The notes: generated by a model from the letters alone, not told the origin. DNA of 64,000 bases from Alphaproteobacteria bacterium (GCA_020848095.1 JADLAT010000021.1:1-64000), one strand, 5' to 3'; shown: positions 33,412 through 42,775, numbered from the stretch's first letter. Numbers and translations are program-made.

Positions 33412-34374
33412 ATGGATTTTATTTATGTGGCCATTGGTCTTGCGCTGCTCTTTTTTGGCGGAGAGGCGCTGGTGCGCGGCAGTATCGGTATTTCAAAGCG
33501 ATTTGGACTTTCCGCCATTCTTATCGGCGCTGTCGTTGTCGGGTTTGGGACCTCTACGCCTGAACTTCTGGTCTCTGTAAAGGCAACGCTCAACGATCAA
33601 CCTGATATTGCCATCGGCAATGTGGTTGGCAGCAATATTGCCAATGTCCTTCTTATTCTGGGGCTGGCGGCGCTTATTAATCCCGTTTCGTGCAAGGATC
33701 CTATCGTGTTGCGAGACTCTCTGGCTGTGTTGCTGGCGAGTGTTTTCCTTCTGGGTCTTGCCTATATTGGCGTAATCAGCTTTGCTGCCGGGCTGTTCAT
33801 GTTGCTGGCCATTATCGGTTATATTTTCTACTCCTATAAGGCGGAGCGCCGTGAACAGCGTCTGCACCTTAATGCGGATGGTAAAACGCTGCACGAGCAT
33901 GAAGTTGAGGATATGGAAGGCCCACGTCTCAAGCTTTTGCCCGCTCTGGGGATGAGCGCCGTGGGCATTGCCATGCTCGTTTACGGCGCGGATCTTCTGG
34001 TTATGGGAGCGAGCAATCTGGCCAGAATCGCCGGTGTTTCGGAGGCCGTCATCGGGCTTTCTCTTGTTGCGGTGGGTACCTCCCTGCCGGAGCTGGCGAC
34101 ATCCATTTCCGCGGCCCTTAAAAAGCATTCCGATGTAATTATCGGCAATATTCTGGGCAGTAACCTCTTTAACATTTTGAGCATTCTGGGCATAACCGCC
34201 ATGATCCGGCCTGTACCCATTGCGAGCCAGTTTTCTCATTTTGATGTGCCACTGACGCTTGCTATCGCCATTGGTTTTTCATTGATTGTTTATTTCCTCA
34301 AAGGTTTTAGCCGCGTAACAGGCGCCGCCTGTATTGCGAGCTACGCCGCCTATTTAACGTTTTTGTACGTATAG
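33412..34374 (+). CDS. Calcium/sodium antiporter (YrbG/CaCA family)
   Basis: 320 residues with about ten membrane helices in two inverted halves. Each half carries an alpha repeat: VGFGTSTPELLVSV...NVVGSNIANVLLILG and VAVGTSLPELATSI...NILGSNLFNILSILG. The Glu residues in GTSxPEL are the ion-binding ones. Exchanges Ca2+ or K+ for Na+ across the inner membrane. Ribosome-binding site AAAGGGGAAAT. Followed by a strong terminator. Confidence 0.92.
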   Translation: MDFIYVAIGLALLFFGGEALVRGSIGISKRFGLSAILIGAVVVGFGTSTPELLVSVKATLNDQPDIAIGNVVGSNIANVLLILGLAALINPVSCKDPIVLRDSLAVLLASVFLLGLAYIGVISFAAGLFMLLAIIGYIFYSYKAERREQRLHLNADGKTLHEHEVEDMEGPRLKLLPALGMSAVGIAMLVYGADLLVMGASNLARIAGVSEAVIGLSLVAVGTSLPELATSISAALKKHSDVIIGNILGSNLFNILSILGITAMIRPVPIASQFSHFDVPLTLAIAIGFSLIVYFLKGFSRVTGAACIASYAAYLTFLYV

Positions 34375-34394
34375 AAATCTTAAAAACAGATCAT

Positions 34395-34431
34395 AAAAAA
34401 CGCCGGAGAATTTTCCCCGGCGTTTTATTTT
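34395..34431. terminator. Rho-independent terminator between the antiporter and gcrA
   Basis: AAAACGCCGG (34397-34406) pairs with CCGGCGTTTT (34417-34426) across a ten-base loop; A-run on one side and T-run on the other make it active in both directions. It serves the antiporter on the plus strand and gcrA on the minus strand. Confidence 0.85.
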
Positions 34432-34465
34432 TATCGATACTCTTTAAAAACCAGCCTGATAGAAA

Positions 34466-34954
34466 TCAGCCATTCACCACTTTACGCGCGGCGGCAAGCT
34501 CTTCAGAGGTTACGTCTGCGCCCGCTTCCTCACTTTTAAGGATGCGGTTACGTGTGGCCGCCTGATAAGCCAGCTTTGCATGCTCACTGCAATAGGGAAG
34601 GCCCACCAGCGCCGCACCGCTGCAAAACCCGAAACCGGCCTCCTTGGGATCACCAATCGGCCAACGGCATTCATGCGGTTTAAGATCAATCAAGGGGATA
34701 CCTTGACGGTTATCCTGCGCCGGGGTTTTTGGTGTCTTGGGCACTGCCGCCTGAACCTGCGGCTTATTGGCCGGCGTTACCGGTTTTTTATTTTGCTGTA
34801 TCGGGGAAACACGATTGGAAAGCTTAAGACGGTGGGCCTTACCGATAACGGCGTTGCGACTGACATCGCCCAGCTCTTTTGCAATTTCTGCCGCTGTCTT
34901 ACCTTCGCACCACAGTCTCTTTAAAAGCGCAACACGCTCATCTGTCCAGCTCAT
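34466..34954 (-). CDS. gcrA: GcrA cell cycle regulator
   Basis: 162 residues. The N-terminal DNA-binding helix-turn-helix (WTDERVALLKRLWCEGKT...NAVIGKAHRLKL) is that of GcrA, which in Caulobacter binds sigma-70 RNA polymerase and CcrM-methylated GANTC to drive S-phase genes. The middle is a basic, Pro-rich linker; the C-terminal part (PHECRWPIGDP...YCSEHAKLAY) matches the sigma-interaction domain. Its presence is one of the best signs that this is an alphaproteobacterium with a GcrA/CcrM-type cell cycle. Confidence 0.95.
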   Translation of the reverse strand: MSWTDERVALLKRLWCEGKTAAEIAKELGDVSRNAVIGKAHRLKLSNRVSPIQQNKKPVTPANKPQVQAAVPKTPKTPAQDNRQGIPLIDLKPHECRWPIGDPKEAGFGFCSGAALVGLPYCSEHAKLAYQAATRNRILKSEEAGADVTSEELAAARKVVNG

Positions 34955-35118
34955 GATATTCCTTTACTCCTGACGTCAGGAACCCTTTGACACAGGGCTC
35001 TGCGGTTTCACTATATTCATATAACTCTGCAAGAACTTTTACTCTATCAGGCGGAGGCGAATATTGCCAAGTCCCGCGCACAAAAAAGTATCTTTATCCA
35101 CAAACCAGTCGATGGTTT

Positions 35119-36024
35119 TTATTCTATCAATCCCATAAGCCTGAGGTTTTCTGTGCGTTCCTGCCAATCTTTTTCGACTTTAACAAAAAGCGTCAAATGG
35201 ATACGGGTTTCAAAAAGTTTTTCCATCTCAAGGCGGGCTTCCTGCCCGATCTGTTTTATGCGTGCGCCGCCTTTACCCAGAACAATGGCTTTTTGACTAT
35301 CGCGCTGTACGGTGATGACCTGATGAATATTGACCCGGCCATTGCCGAAGTCTTCCCATTCCTCCGTCAGGACCATGGTGGATTGTGGCAATTCCTGATG
35401 CAGCTGGTTAAAAACTTTCTCGCGCGTTATTTCCGCCGCCATAATCCGCATCGGCATATCGGTGATTTCATCTTCATCAAACAGCCATGGCCCTTCGGGC
35501 AATGTCTTGCAAAGATGCGCCAGAACATCTTTCGTCCCCTTGCCTTTGAGTGCCGAGATCATAAACGTGGCTTCATACGGGAAAGCGGCGTTCATTGCCT
35601 TTGCACATTCCAGAAGATGCGGTCCACTGGCATTGTCAATTTTATTGAGCGCCAGAAAAACTTTTTTCCCCTTCGGCAGCTTTTCAATCAAGGCCTTATT
35701 CCGTGCGGGGGCTTTTTCAAGAGACACATCGACAATGTGTAATATAGCGTCAGCCTCCTCCAGCGCCTCATACGCCGCGCCGACCATTGCGCGCTCCATT
35801 GCTTTTCGGGGGGTTTCAAAAATCCCCGGCGTATCAACTAAAATAAGCTGTGCACCCTCTTGCACAATAATTCCAAGGACACGGCTTCGCGTTGTCTGGG
35901 CCTTGGGCGAAACAATGGACACTTTCGAGCCGACCAGCGCATTTATCAGCGTTGATTTCCCCGCATTGGGTAAACCGATTACGGCGATAAAGCCACACCG
36001 CGCCTGCGTATTTTCTGCACTCAT
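35119..36024 (-). CDS. era: GTPase Era (ribosome assembly)
   Basis: 301 residues. G1 GLPNAGKSTLINAL, G3 DTPGIF, G4 LNKID, then a C-terminal KH domain with VLGKGGARIKQIG. Binds the 3' end of 16S rRNA during 30S assembly. Follows rnc (13 bases apart) and lepB in a classic rnc-era operon. Confidence 0.96.
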   Translation of the reverse strand: MSAENTQARCGFIAVIGLPNAGKSTLINALVGSKVSIVSPKAQTTRSRVLGIIVQEGAQLILVDTPGIFETPRKAMERAMVGAAYEALEEADAILHIVDVSLEKAPARNKALIEKLPKGKKVFLALNKIDNASGPHLLECAKAMNAAFPYEATFMISALKGKGTKDVLAHLCKTLPEGPWLFDEDEITDMPMRIMAAEITREKVFNQLHQELPQSTMVLTEEWEDFGNGRVNIHQVITVQRDSQKAIVLGKGGARIKQIGQEARLEMEKLFETRIHLTLFVKVEKDWQERTENLRLMGLIE

Positions 36025-36037
36025 TTACAGGCTTCCT

Positions 36038-36724
36038 TCATTTGGAGGATTTTTCTTCTTCAAGATATTTCAAGAAAAGGGCCGCCGCTTCGCGCTCCGC
36101 AACTTGACGCGAGCGCCCCTGCGCCAGAAGCGGCGCATGACCCTGCACGCTTAGCTCGACCTCAAAAACCGGTGCATGATCCGGGCCGCTTTGTCCTGTG
36201 ATTTTATAAACCGGCAGAGGCAGCCCTGCGCCTTGCGCCCATTCCTGAATTCTGGTTTTTGGGTGTTGCGGCGGGGTAATCATAATATGCAGACGGTCCG
36301 CCCAAAGCGCGTGAATAAGTTTCTGGCATTTCTCAAATCCGCCATCAAGATAAAGCGCGCCGATCAAAGCCTCAAAAACATCGGCCAGAATATTTTCATT
36401 CATTGCCCCGCCGGCCAGAGCTTCGGCAGCTGAAAGCTCGATATAGGAGCCCAGATCTATGACCTGAGCAATCTCGGCAAGGAAACGGCCCTGCACCAGC
36501 GCGGCCAGCCGCAAGGCCAGATCCCCTTCGTTTTCGTTTGGAAAACGCGCATATAACAGCCCGGCAACAACCAGACCCAAAACACGGTCCCCTAGAAACT
36601 CAAGACGTTCGTAATTAAGTTTTGCACCGGTGCTGGCATGCGTGAGCGCCGTTTTCAAAAGCGCGGGGTCTTTAAAAAGATGACCAATACGCTCTTCCAG
36701 TTTTTGGGGAGACTGCGCCGCCAT
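36038..36724 (-). CDS. rnc: Ribonuclease III
   Basis: 228 residues. The catalytic domain shows YERLEFLGDRVLGLVVA and ADVFEALIGALYLDGG (metal-binding Asp and Glu); a double-stranded RNA-binding domain follows (PKTRIQEWAQ...VAEREAAALFLKYL). It processes rRNA precursors and structured mRNA. Confidence 0.96.
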   Translation of the reverse strand: MAAQSPQKLEERIGHLFKDPALLKTALTHASTGAKLNYERLEFLGDRVLGLVVAGLLYARFPNENEGDLALRLAALVQGRFLAEIAQVIDLGSYIELSAAEALAGGAMNENILADVFEALIGALYLDGGFEKCQKLIHALWADRLHIMITPPQHPKTRIQEWAQGAGLPLPVYKITGQSGPDHAPVFEVELSVQGHAPLLAQGRSRQVAEREAAALFLKYLEEEKSSK

Positions 36725-36734
36725 AATTTACGCC

Positions 36735-37583
36735 TTACGATGCGGGCGCGGTGGTTTTTTCCGGCCCGTCAGTTTCGATCCGTACCGGATCTATATTCGT
36801 AAAAAACCGGCTATAGCGCAAAGAAAATGGCCATTTCCAGATTTCATAAATGCGAGCCGATCCATCGGTTGAGAAAAAGATGAAATCTGCGCGGCCAACA
36901 ATGTTTTCAAAGGGTACAAAACCAACCATCTGCTGCACCCGGCTGTCCTGCGAATTATCGCGGTTATCACCCATCATGAAATAATGCCCCGCCGGAACGG
37001 TATAAAGCGGGGTATTGTCCAAAGGTTCGCTATCGCTGGCCTCGTAAATACTGTGCACCGCCCCGCCGGGCAGCGTTTCTATATATTCAGTCAGGGCGCG
37101 ATCTTCCTCATCCGTGCCCGCACTTTTCTTCAGACCCAGTGCCTCGCGCTTTACCATTTCACCGTTAATGTAAAGGCGCCCGCCGCGCACCTGCACCGTA
37201 TCACCGGGCAAGCCAATAGCGCGTTTGATATAATCAATCCGGGTATTGCTGGGCAATTTAAAAACGAGAACATCCCCGCGCCGGGGCTCTTTGGCCCAGA
37301 CGCGCCCGCGCACGGGGGCAAGGCCAAAAGGAAAGGAATAACGGCTATAGCCATAGGCCGGTTTACTAACGAACAGATAATCGCCGATCTGTAATGTCGG
37401 CTTCATGGAGCCGGAGGGGATATTAAACGGCTCATATAAAAAGGTGCGGATCAAAACCGCCAGAAGCACCGCGATAAGGGCTGTCTTGAAAAACTCCGAC
37501 AGCTCCTCCCGGGCATTCAGCGGTGGCGCTTTTTTATCAGTTTCGGCAACGGGACCGATTATTTCTTCTGCGTTTTTTGTCAT
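36735..37583 (-). CDS. lepB: Signal peptidase I
   Basis: 282 residues with one N-terminal membrane segment (about 33-50). The Ser-Lys dyad is S59 (PSGSMKPTL) and K120 (DYIKRAIGLPGD); GDNRDNSQDSR follows. Cleaves signal peptides of exported proteins in the periplasm. Lies in the acpS-lepB-rnc-era row usual for alphaproteobacteria. Confidence 0.96.
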   Translation of the reverse strand: MTKNAEEIIGPVAETDKKAPPLNAREELSEFFKTALIAVLLAVLIRTFLYEPFNIPSGSMKPTLQIGDYLFVSKPAYGYSRYSFPFGLAPVRGRVWAKEPRRGDVLVFKLPSNTRIDYIKRAIGLPGDTVQVRGGRLYINGEMVKREALGLKKSAGTDEEDRALTEYIETLPGGAVHSIYEASDSEPLDNTPLYTVPAGHYFMMGDNRDNSQDSRVQQMVGFVPFENIVGRADFIFFSTDGSARIYEIWKWPFSLRYSRFFTNIDPVRIETDGPEKTTAPAS

Positions 37584-37629
37584 GATCTTGCGTTTTTATA
37601 GCATTGCACGGAGCAAGGCTAGAAATGTT

Positions 37630-38058
37630 TTATAATTTTATGCGTTCCTTATTTATTGCGCGCGCCTCTATCAAGACATGCGCCTGCGCTAAAGGCGGCT
37701 CATCGGTCAGGGTCAGATGGATAATGGCCTCATGGCCGGGCGGGGTGAGCGCCTCCAGACGCCTTAATGCGCCGCCCGTCAGACGTAAGGCGGGCGCGCC
37801 CGCTTCGTTATTGATAACGCCAATATCGCGCATAAACACGCCTTGATTAAAGCCGCTCCCCAAAGCCTTGGCGGCGGCTTCTTTCGCGGCAAATCTTTTG
37901 GCATAGGTAGCAATATGAGTTCCCCCCGGACGGCGACGCTCGGCCTTTTGGCGCTCCTCCGGCGTGAAACACCGGGTAATAAAGCGACCCTCAAAACGAG
38001 CCATGACTTTTTCCACCCGGCGAATATCGATTAAATCACTGCCCATGCCTATAATCAT
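37630..38058 (-). CDS. acpS: Holo-acyl-carrier-protein synthase
   Basis: About 142 residues. [12 protein letters not shown] and [12 protein letters not shown] hold the Mg2+ and CoA residues. Transfers phosphopantetheine from CoA to ACP. ATG 38058 (GGGGCGG upstream) is used; the open frame further upstream is non-coding. Confidence 0.92.
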   Translation of the reverse strand: MIIGMGSDLIDIRRVEKVMARFEGRFITRCFTPEERQKAERRRPGGTHIATYAKRFAAKEAAAKALGSGFNQGVFMRDIGVINNEAGAPALRLTGGALRRLEALTPPGHEAIIHLTLTDEPPLAQAHVLIEARAINKERIKL

Positions 38059-38083
38059 TGTTAAGCCGCCCCTATGCCGATTT

Positions 38084-38665
38084 TTACCGCTGGCCGGTGA
38101 TTTCTTTGATGGCGCGGTGCAATTTACGAGTGCGGGCCTTCTTCCGGGCCAGCTTTGCGCCGCGCACCAGATGATAATACCCAAAATAAAAAACCGGCGT
38201 TAAAATAATCAGGAACAGATAGCTACCCACAAACCAGGGCAGAAAAATCCGCAAGGGTTCATGCATCATGATATCCCACACAATGTGAAAATTTATATCC
38301 TTAGGGACAGAACGCGCGGCATCCAGCCCGATTGAGGTGAACAGGAAAGACCCGAAGGATATCGCCGCCCACCACATAAAAGGAAAGGTCCAGGGATTGC
38401 CGATAAAGGTCGCCATTAATGCCGCGAAAATATTGGCCCGGAAAATATAGGCCAAAAATCCGGCCTGTATGAAATGCGTTCCCACCAAGGGCGTGCAGGA
38501 AATTAACGTCCCGAAAGCAAGCCCCAGCGCGATTTTATGGGTCGTATCGGAAAGGCGGACAATTCGCAGCATGCCGTATCTGGCCGCGCGTCTCCACCCC
38601 ATCGAGGGCCATAAAGTTTCCCTGATTTGCTGAAGCGGTGTAAGAGGACGATTACGTACAAACAT
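38084..38665 (-). CDS. DUF2062 membrane protein
   Basis: 193 residues. Three to four membrane segments (about 44-66, 73-110, 140-165) and the DUF2062 pattern [22 protein letters not shown] and [10 protein letters not shown]. Function unknown; the gene sits in the acpS-lepB-rnc-era group in many alphaproteobacteria. Confidence 0.88.
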   Translation of the reverse strand: MFVRNRPLTPLQQIRETLWPSMGWRRAARYGMLRIVRLSDTTHKIALGLAFGTLISCTPLVGTHFIQAGFLAYIFRANIFAALMATFIGNPWTFPFMWWAAISFGSFLFTSIGLDAARSVPKDINFHIVWDIMMHEPLRIFLPWFVGSYLFLIILTPVFYFGYYHLVRGAKLARKKARTRKLHRAIKEITGQR

Positions 38666-38812
38666 GAAAAAACAGTTTACCGGAAGAATATCTGTCCTCA
38701 GTTATAACAGGTCTGGAGAAAGAAAGAATTATTTTTTAATCGGAAAAAAATAATTGTATCTTGTATTTCGATGCATTTTTATTTTTTAGATTTTGAAGGG
38801 ATACAAGCAACC

Positions 38813-39328
38813 ATGAATATCCGCGACCATATCCGGATTATCCAGGATTTCCCGAAACCGGGCATCAATTTTTATGATATCGCCACCTTGCTTGCCCATC
38901 CGGCGGCGTGGCGCGAGACAATAGGGCAGCTTCATACCATGGCGGAGGCCTATAGGCCCGACATGCTCATGGGCATTGAAAGCCGGGGGTTTTTAGTGGC
39001 TGCCCCGCTGGCTATGGCGCTGGGTTGCGGTTTTGGCATGGTTCGCAAGAAAGGCAAACTGCCGGGGCGGACGATCGGATACAAATACGAACTGGAATAT
39101 GGCACGGATGAAATTGAAATTCAGCCCGACCTGATTACAAAGGGCGCGAAAATACTGGTGGTGGATGATCTTCTGGCGACCGGCGGTACTATGGCAGCGG
39201 CGGAGAAGCTCATCGCGCAGACCGGGGCCAGCGTTGTCGGCAATTTATGCGTTGTCGAGCTTGAGGGCTTAAATGGCCGAAGCAGGCTCAGCGCACCTTT
39301 TGAATCGCTGCTGCTGTGCCCGGCCTGA
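38813..39328 (+). CDS. apt: Adenine phosphoribosyltransferase
   Basis: About 171 residues. Purine salvage of adenine with PRPP to AMP. IRDHIRIIQDFPKPGINFYDI at the start, ESRGFLVAAPLA and the PRPP loop VVDDLLATGGTM. ATG 38813 gives the conserved N-terminus (MNIRDHIR); an upstream ATG at 38771 would add 14 residues not seen in the family. Confidence 0.94.
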   Translation: MNIRDHIRIIQDFPKPGINFYDIATLLAHPAAWRETIGQLHTMAEAYRPDMLMGIESRGFLVAAPLAMALGCGFGMVRKKGKLPGRTIGYKYELEYGTDEIEIQPDLITKGAKILVVDDLLATGGTMAAAEKLIAQTGASVVGNLCVVELEGLNGRSRLSAPFESLLLCPA

Positions 39329-39342
39329 TTTTTGGTCCTGAT

Positions 39343-39807
39343 CTATTCGATCTCAAAAATGGCATCAATCTCCACAGCCACGCCGCGCGGCAGGCTAGGG
39401 GCGCCCACAGCAAAACGCGCATGTTTTCCGGCATCGCCCATAACGGCCACCATAAGATCGGACGCGCCATTCACCACTTGCGGGTGATCGGTAAATTCCG
39501 GCGTACAATTCACAAAAGCGCCCAGTTTCACGAGGCGTTTTATTTTCGAGAAATCACCGCCCACCGCTTCATTAGCCTGGGCCAGAATGTTCAAGGCGCA
39601 AGCCCGCGCGGCCTCAACCCCCTCTTCTATACCCAGATCCGCGCCCAGACGGCCCAAATGCATGGTTTTACCATTCAGAAACGGAATTTGTCCGGCGACG
39701 AACAGAAAATCCCCATCAGCAATGACATAAGGTACGTAATTAGCAGCCGGGGCGGCGGCTTGGGGGAGCTCGTATCCGAGCGTTGCGAGTCTGGCCTTGA
39801 TATCCAT
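39343..39807 (-). CDS. RidA/YjgF/Rid family protein
   Basis: 154 residues. FLVAGQIPFLNGK, ARACALNILAQA and CTPEFTDHPQVVNGASDLM are the Rid-family signatures; the protein is of the longer 'Rid2/YjgH-like' type rather than the 128-residue archetype. Members deaminate reactive enamine/imine intermediates; the conserved Arg of RidA that coordinates the carboxylate is not obvious, so activity is uncertain. Confidence 0.85.
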   Translation of the reverse strand: MDIKARLATLGYELPQAAAPAANYVPYVIADGDFLFVAGQIPFLNGKTMHLGRLGADLGIEEGVEAARACALNILAQANEAVGGDFSKIKRLVKLGAFVNCTPEFTDHPQVVNGASDLMVAVMGDAGKHARFAVGAPSLPRGVAVEIDAIFEIE

Positions 39808-39924
39808 GATAAATCCTTATAGTTTTCCGGGGTAATTTTAAGAAACAATAGGGCTTTGTAAAGCAAAAAGCTTCTGCCATAATCGCCGGCACTGGTTTTT
39901 AGTGTTTTAAGATAGGGTATCCGC

Positions 39925-40320
39925 ATGGGATTTCTAAAATTTTTAGGGGCGCTTTCACCAGCTCACATCAACTTTTTTACGCTGACCAAACGCGGCAAGC
40001 GTGTCGGCGTTGATGGTCTGGGCAATATATATTACAGCACCGCCCCCCGCCCCGGCTATAAGCATGATCGCCGCTGGGTCATGTATAAAGGTGCGCCGGA
40101 AGCCTCCAGCGTGCCGCCGGAATGGCATGGCTGGCTCCACCACCAGACCGACCGGGTGCCCGATGATGCACAAAACGCCTTTCGCCGCGAATGGCAAAAG
40201 CCGCCGATTGCAAATTTAACCGGGACGAGCGAAGCCTATCGCCCACCGGGGCATATTCTGGAAGGCGGCACGCGGGACAAGGCCACCGGAGATTACAAAC
40301 CCTGGACACCGCCGGAGTGA
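39925..40320 (+). CDS. NDUFA12-family protein (respiratory complex I accessory subunit)
   Basis: 131 residues. GVDGLGNIYYSTA and RRWVMYKGAPEASSVPPEWHGWLHHQTD are the signatures of the complex I assembly/accessory subunit NDUFA12 (B17.2), found in alphaproteobacteria and mitochondria. It leads the NDUFA12 - mlaD - DUF2155 row. Confidence 0.93.
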   Translation: MGFLKFLGALSPAHINFFTLTKRGKRVGVDGLGNIYYSTAPRPGYKHDRRWVMYKGAPEASSVPPEWHGWLHHQTDRVPDDAQNAFRREWQKPPIANLTGTSEAYRPPGHILEGGTRDKATGDYKPWTPPE

Positions 40321-40367
40321 TCCGGCCACAAAAAACTCAGATATAATTTTAAGAAGGAACAAAAAAT

Positions 40368-41021
40368 ATGAAACGTAGTGTTGTCGAAACGGTTTTGGGT
40401 GCCGTCGTTATCCTTGCGGCTGTGCTCTTTTTGACGCTGAGTTACGATAAATCTGACCTGTCCGCCGGTGGTGGGTCTGGCTATGAAATTACAGCCAATT
40501 TCTCGGGGATTGGCGGATTAAAACCCGGAGATGATGTACAGATCAGCGGCGTCAAAGTCGGCTATGTCACGGCGGTTGAGCTTGACGATAGCACCTATCT
40601 GGCGCGGGTCAGGATGAATGTCAGTTCCGGCATTAAATTGCCCTCCGATACGGCGGCGCTCATCAGTAGCGAGAGCCTTCTGGGCGGAAAATATCTGGCG
40701 CTGGAGCCCGGTGCGGATGAGGAATACATCAGCGCGGGCGGCGTGATCGAGTACACGCAGGCCCCTCAAAATCTGGAGCAATTGCTGGGGCAGTTTATCT
40801 TTAGCATGCAAGATAGCGAGAAAAAGAAAGAAGATGAATCTGCAGCCCTCTCACCGAAAGCGGGCGATGAAAATGCGAAGACTCCGGAATTACCCTCACC
40901 ACGCCCATCTTTCTCCGGGCCGGGCACGATGGAATTAGTGCCAAACACACCCGCCGAGGAAGACTCAAAAAATTCTGATGCACCGGAAAACGAGGACAGT
41001 GTTGACGCCGCTCAAGAATAA
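40368..41021 (+). CDS. mlaD: Phospholipid ABC transporter substrate-binding protein MlaD
   Basis: 217 residues. N-terminal membrane anchor (about 8-26) then the MCE domain (ISGVKVGYVTAVELDD; LISSESLLGGKYLAL). The C-terminal extension (about 145-217) is acidic and Pro-rich and not part of the fold. Partner of MlaE/MlaF encoded 20 kb upstream. The next gene starts inside it. Confidence 0.93.
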   Translation: MKRSVVETVLGAVVILAAVLFLTLSYDKSDLSAGGGSGYEITANFSGIGGLKPGDDVQISGVKVGYVTAVELDDSTYLARVRMNVSSGIKLPSDTAALISSESLLGGKYLALEPGADEEYISAGGVIEYTQAPQNLEQLLGQFIFSMQDSEKKKEDESAALSPKAGDENAKTPELPSPRPSFSGPGTMELVPNTPAEEDSKNSDAPENEDSVDAAQE

Positions 41022-41526
41022 ATCGCCGGTTTTTGCGGGATTTATTGCGCTGCTTGCCTTTTTAGCCGGGCCGGTTTTCCCGGCCTTGGCCGCACCCAGC
41101 GTGGATTACCCTATTGTAAAGCTCCGCTCTCTTGATAAAATTTCCGCGCGCACAGCGGTTTTTGAAGCCGAGGTTGGCTCCACTTTAAAATTCGGCAAGG
41201 TGTATATCAAGGTGCAAGCCTGCCGCAAGACCCCGGAGCTGGAGCAACCGGAATCTGCGGCATTTCTACAAATCTGGGAAGCGCCGCCGGAAAAAAGTGA
41301 AAAAACCCAATCCGAATGGATCTTCAGCGGGTGGATGTTTGCCTCCTCCCCGGCTCTTTCGGCCATGGATCACCCGATTTATGATGTCTGGGTTCTGGAT
41401 TGTCTGGAAGCCAAAGGCCAGGTCCCGGCGGCTGATCTAGCCGGACAGAAGACGGATGAGGGTGAATTGCCGCAAAGCGCAGCGCCACTCCAGCCTGATA
41501 TCGAAACTGAAAATCTGGCCGATTAG
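40978..41526 (+). CDS. DUF2155 periplasmic protein
   Basis: About 182 residues. Hydrophobic N-terminal segment (about 17-34, signal or anchor) then the DUF2155 core (LRSLDKISARTAVFEAEVG, LKFGKVYIKVQACR, WIFSGWMFASSPAL). It always follows mlaD in this neighbourhood; function unknown. The ATG overlaps mlaD by 44 bases; GTG 40999 is a less likely alternative. Confidence 0.88.
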   Translation: MHRKTRTVLTPLKNKSPVFAGFIALLAFLAGPVFPALAAPSVDYPIVKLRSLDKISARTAVFEAEVGSTLKFGKVYIKVQACRKTPELEQPESAAFLQIWEAPPEKSEKTQSEWIFSGWMFASSPALSAMDHPIYDVWVLDCLEAKGQVPAADLAGQKTDEGELPQSAAPLQPDIETENLAD

Positions 41527-41631
41527 CTCCGGCAGCGACGGCGCGCTTGAAAACCCCTTCCGAAGAGCGGCAATCACTGCTAGGATACGGCAGGAATTAC
41601 TATTTTTTAAATTCATAAAGGTTTTGAGCTT

Positions 41632-42066
41632 ATGCGCGGCTTTTCTATTATTTTTCTTCTTCTTATTCCGGCGATGATCGCCTTGGGGCATGATCTGTAT
41701 TTGTTTTACGTGAATTATGCAGAGGCGCAGGGGTTTTCGATCGCTCTTCTCCAGAAAGAATTCAAATTAAGTGCTTTCGGGTTTATCTGGACGAATTATG
41801 ATGAGGAAAGCTACAAAACCGCTGTTGGCAGCGTTGACCCGGATACGTGGCTGACGATTGATTATCTGCTCACCTTTAAAGCGTTTTATGCCGCTCTGGC
41901 CTTTGCAGGCGTGTTTGTGGCCCTGTTTACGGTGCTGGCCCTCTTCGGGAAAGGCCCCTTTGCGGGAGAAGAGCGGCGCGTCTATGGATCAGATAAAAAG
42001 AAAAAAGGCGAAAAATCCTTCCGGGCCGGTCAAGCCGGCACCAAAATGAACTATAAGCGTAAATAG
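41632..42066 (+). CDS. Small membrane protein, function unknown
   Basis: 144 residues with two hydrophobic segments (about 4-24 and 82-105) around a periplasmic or cytoplasmic loop, ending in a strongly basic tail (DKKKKGEKSFRAGQ). No family recognised. Ribosome-binding site AAGG about ten bases upstream. Confidence 0.65.
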   Translation: MRGFSIIFLLLIPAMIALGHDLYLFYVNYAEAQGFSIALLQKEFKLSAFGFIWTNYDEESYKTAVGSVDPDTWLTIDYLLTFKAFYAALAFAGVFVALFTVLALFGKGPFAGEERRVYGSDKKKKGEKSFRAGQAGTKMNYKRK

Positions 42067-42084
42067 ATCCTCTTTATGTAGCCT

Positions 42085-42288
42085 CTAACCCATCGTCATC
42101 CCTAAAGGCTGCGGCGTCAACGTTACCTTGTTTTCCGATGCGTCCGGCATGATATATTGATCGCGGTTAAAATTTCCAGCCGTGTTCTCAGGGGAACTGC
42201 TCGCCTCCAGCACAACCCCCGAAACGGTCGGCGCTGTGTTTAGGCAATTTGCGTAGCCCTGTATATCTGGATCTTGAGTATTAAGCAT
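42085..42288 (-). CDS. Small hypothetical protein (67 aa)
   Basis: Begins MLNTQDPDIQGYANCLNT. ATG 42288 follows GGAGAT by six bases and overlaps the end of the upstream minus-strand gene by eight bases, so translation is probably coupled. No domain recognised. It lies downstream of the 42281-42775 gene and is best read as its partner. Confidence 0.5.
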   Translation of the reverse strand: MLNTQDPDIQGYANCLNTAPTVSGVVLEASSSPENTAGNFNRDQYIMPDASENKVTLTPQPLGMTMG

Positions 42289-42775
42289 AGGCTGATCTCC
42301 AATTACGAGGAAGGATGATACGTTCATAACCCGGTGCCCAAAAATGCGTGGCTTCTTCGGGAAATTCGAGCTGCATGGCTGTGACCAATGTATGGGCAAT
42401 TGAATTTGGAGAATCACCGTTAAGGTCTTCCGGGCGGTAATTCAGGTTCTGCGCATTAATAAAATGCAGCGCCTCAACCGCCATCGCCATTTTTTGGAGA
42501 TAGGTTTTCACATCGCCCCTGAAAATCTCAAACTCGGCGATGCCGGTAAAATGCTCATTTGGCAAAGTATTGCTTTCGGGCTGGCCCATAACACCGCGCA
42601 ATGCGCGAACGGGGCTGTTTCTGCGGGCGATGGCAAGACCATGCATCACCACTTTATCTGCGCCGGTATGGTCACGAAACATTATATAATGATGCGCCGG
42701 GCCACCGGGGCCGCCCATTTCTGCGGTTAAGATATGGATGGAATGCGCGCTTGTCTTTTGCGGATCTGATTGCAT
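42281..42775 (-). CDS. Hypothetical protein with a possible permuted papain-like fold
   Basis: 164 residues. No signal peptide. HHYIMFRD near the start, ALHFINAQNLNY, then NSIAHTLVTAMQLEF and WAPGYERIILP. The order His, 'NS(I/V)A...L', 'PG..' recalls permuted NlpC/papain-like domains, but no nucleophilic Cys is present, so an active peptidase is unlikely. I do not recognise the family. AAGGG precedes the ATG. Confidence 0.6.
   Translation of the reverse strand: MQSDPQKTSAHSIHILTAEMGGPGGPAHHYIMFRDHTGADKVVMHGLAIARRNSPVRALRGVMGQPESNTLPNEHFTGIAEFEIFRGDVKTYLQKMAMAVEALHFINAQNLNYRPEDLNGDSPNSIAHTLVTAMQLEFPEEATHFWAPGYERIILPRNWRSAYA

Noticed and set aside
33493..34239. 248-residue minus-strand open frame
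   Set aside because: Antisense to the Ca/Na antiporter, low-complexity and without a start signal.
34987..35742. 251-residue plus-strand open frame
   Set aside because: It lies antisense to era (35119-36024), has no ribosome-binding site and no family resemblance.
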